Source: an uncultured Thermoleophilia bacterium
Lineage (GTDB): Bacteria; Actinomycetota; Thermoleophilia; Gaiellales; F1-60-MAGs149
Assembly (NCBI GenBank): GCA_902806305.1
Contig: CADCWC010000301.1
Coordinates: 1 to 5,331 of the forward strand
Direction: 5' to 3'
Length of the DNA stretch: 5,331 nt
Under the pieces are notes generated by a model, which saw only the letters and a list, made by a program, of their open reading frames with translations, did no database searches and had not been told where the DNA came from. The translations under genes and the position numbers were made by a program. The number at the start of each line of letters is the position of its first letter. The stretch's first letter is position 1. This document shows positions 4,497 through 5,331 of this stretch, one piece after another.

Positions 4497-5129
4497 GTGC
4501 CCGCGCCCGTCGTCGACCTGCAGAACTGCGGCAAGCGCTTCGGCGAGCGGGTCGCGCTGCGACGCGTCACCCTGACGGTGGCCGCGGGCGAGACCCTGGC
4601 GCTGCTCGGGCCGAACGGCGCCGGCAAGTCGACGCTCCTCCGCGTCGTGGCGGGCCTCGTCCGTCCCACGGTCGGCCACGCGCTCCTCGACGGCGTCCCG
4701 ACGGCGGACGCACCGCCCGCGGTCCGCCGACGGATCGGCTACGTCGCGCACCGGGCCCTCGCCTACCGAGGCCTGACGGCGGCGGAGAACCTGCGGCTGT
4801 TCGCCCGTCTCCACGGCGTCGGCGGCGAGCGGGTCGCTCCGGCGCTCGAGCGCGTCGGGCTGGCCGACCGGGCCGACGAGCGGCTGGAGGCGTTCTCGCG
4901 CGGCATGGTCCAGCGCCTGTCGATCGCGCGGGCCCTGCTCCACGGCCCCGACCTGCTGCTGCTCGACGAGCCGGCGACCGGCCTCGACCGCGAGGGACGG
5001 GCGCTGCTCGACGGCGTCATCGCCGAGGGTCGCGGCCGGGTGACCACCATCTTCAGCACGCACGACGACGAGGCGGCGCGCGGCCTCGCCGACCGGGCGC
5101 TCACGCTGCGGGAGGGGACGCCCGTCTGA
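4497..5129 (+). CDS. ccmA: CcmA, ATP-binding subunit of the cytochrome c maturation haem exporter
   Basis: CcmA is the cytoplasmic ATPase of the CcmABCD complex, which drives release of haem-loaded CcmE during System I cytochrome c assembly. The 210-residue product is a complete ABC ATPase of the short CcmA size. It has Walker A LLGPNGAGKST (36-46), Walker B LLLLDEP (153-159, E158 catalytic), a D-loop TGLD and a switch His189. The Q-loop position reads IGYVAHRALAY, with His85 where most ABC proteins have Gln. A His here is typical of CcmA (GHQ/GHR). The signature is FSRGMVQR instead of LSGGQ, as in the CcmA branch of Gram-positive and Thermus-type bacteria as I recall it. The GTG at 4497 follows a -10-like GATACT by 6 bases. 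The frame is open back to 4350, but that part is antisense to the small ORF and not CcmA-like. ccmB follows directly, which strengthens the call. Confidence 0.92.
   Translation: MPAPVVDLQNCGKRFGERVALRRVTLTVAAGETLALLGPNGAGKSTLLRVVAGLVRPTVGHALLDGVPTADAPPAVRRRIGYVAHRALAYRGLTAAENLRLFARLHGVGGERVAPALERVGLADRADERLEAFSRGMVQRLSIARALLHGPDLLLLDEPATGLDREGRALLDGVIAEGRGRVTTIFSTHDDEAARGLADRALTLREGTPV
5111..5115 (+). promoter_or_regulatory. Shine-Dalgarno (GGAGG) for ccmB favouring a CTG start
   Basis: GGAGG within the last codons of ccmA lies 10 bases before the CTG at 5126, and the purine run continues to 5118. The next standard candidate, GTG at 5141, is 25 bases away from it, too far for normal initiation. 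The site therefore favours the CTG that overlaps the ccmA stop, though translational coupling to the GTG cannot be excluded. Confidence 0.45.
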
Positions 5130-5331
5130 TCGCCACGGCGGTGATCCTGGCCCGCAAGGACCTGCTGCTCGAGCTCCGCCGCCGCGAGGTCGTGCTCGGG
5201 ATGCTGCAGTTCGTCGTCACCGTGGCGGCGATCGTCCACTTCGCGCTCGGCGGGGACGACCAGGCGCGCGCCGCCACGGGCATGCTCTGGGTCGCGATCG
5301 TGTTCACGGCCCTCCTCGGCCTCACCCGCGC
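5126..5331 (+). CDS. ccmB: CcmB, membrane subunit of the cytochrome c maturation haem exporter, N-terminal part
   Basis: CcmB is the polytopic membrane partner of CcmA in haem export for System I cytochrome c maturation. About 68 residues are in the window. They read an N-terminal LARKDLLLELRRREVVLGM, a first hydrophobic segment (LQFVVTVAAIVHFAL), a short loop, then GMLWVAIVFTALLGLTR. The KDL-x-LE-R-RE start and the G-x-LWVA-x-xF-x-xLLGL-x-R stretch are hallmarks of CcmB. Start: CTG at 5126 shares its TG with the ccmA stop (CTGA), in the same way as the common ATGA overlap, and has GGAGG 10 bases upstream. GTG at 5141 is the alternative and would shorten the protein by five residues without touching the KDL motif. 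The gene is truncated by the window's right edge. Confidence 0.88.
   Translation, partial: MIATAVILARKDLLLELRRREVVLGMLQFVVTVAAIVHFALGGDDQARAATGMLWVAIVFTALLGLTR

Overview
This is a very GC-rich window with near-saturated G/C at third codon positions, GTG (and apparently CTG) starts and two leaderless-type promoters. Together with the protein families this points to a high-GC actinobacterium. My best guess is the class Thermoleophilia (Solirubrobacter, Conexibacter or Patulibacter relatives), but that placement rests on protein flavour only. I found no mobile element, tRNA, rRNA or CRISPR array.

Left part, minus strand (1-601): the N-terminus of a manganese catalase runs off the left edge. Upstream of it on the same strand is a 130-residue ChaB-domain protein with a Rho-N-like C-terminus. 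They look like a small stress unit read leftwards, separated by 73 bases holding a perfect 7-bp hairpin. A 165-base intergenic region (602-766) divides them from the rightward genes.

Middle, plus strand (767-4201): a 187-residue protein of unknown function with a faintly PilZ-like C-terminal half comes first, followed by a hairpin-rich 67-base gap. Then comes a tight rightward block: moaC, a mogA/moaB-type gene, a UbiA-family prenyltransferase closest to MqnP, and a tandem-GNAT acetyltransferase. The junctions are a 1-base overlap, a 14-base overlap and an 11-base gap. moaC and the MogA-like protein serve molybdenum cofactor synthesis. The MqnP-like enzyme would prenylate the naphthoate precursor in futalosine-type menaquinone synthesis.

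Right part (4202-5331): a small minus-strand ORF (56 residues, unknown) converges on the acetyltransferase gene, with a 5-bp hairpin between the two stop codons. Divergent from it, ccmA and the start of ccmB encode the haem-exporter ABC transporter of System I cytochrome c maturation. The window therefore holds a neighbourhood for making respiratory cofactors: molybdopterin, menaquinone and cytochrome c haem delivery.

The most notable details concern gene starts. The prenyltransferase has no ATG, GTG or TTG that keeps its conserved N-terminus, and its best start is a CTG behind a perfect GGAGG. ccmB seems to start at a CTG overlapping the ccmA stop. moaC and ccmA both carry a -10-like hexamer exactly 6 bases before a GTG, as expected for leaderless transcripts. 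The small ORF's ribosome-binding site lies in one arm of a nested inverted repeat. I see no clear evidence of a wholly new multi-gene system.
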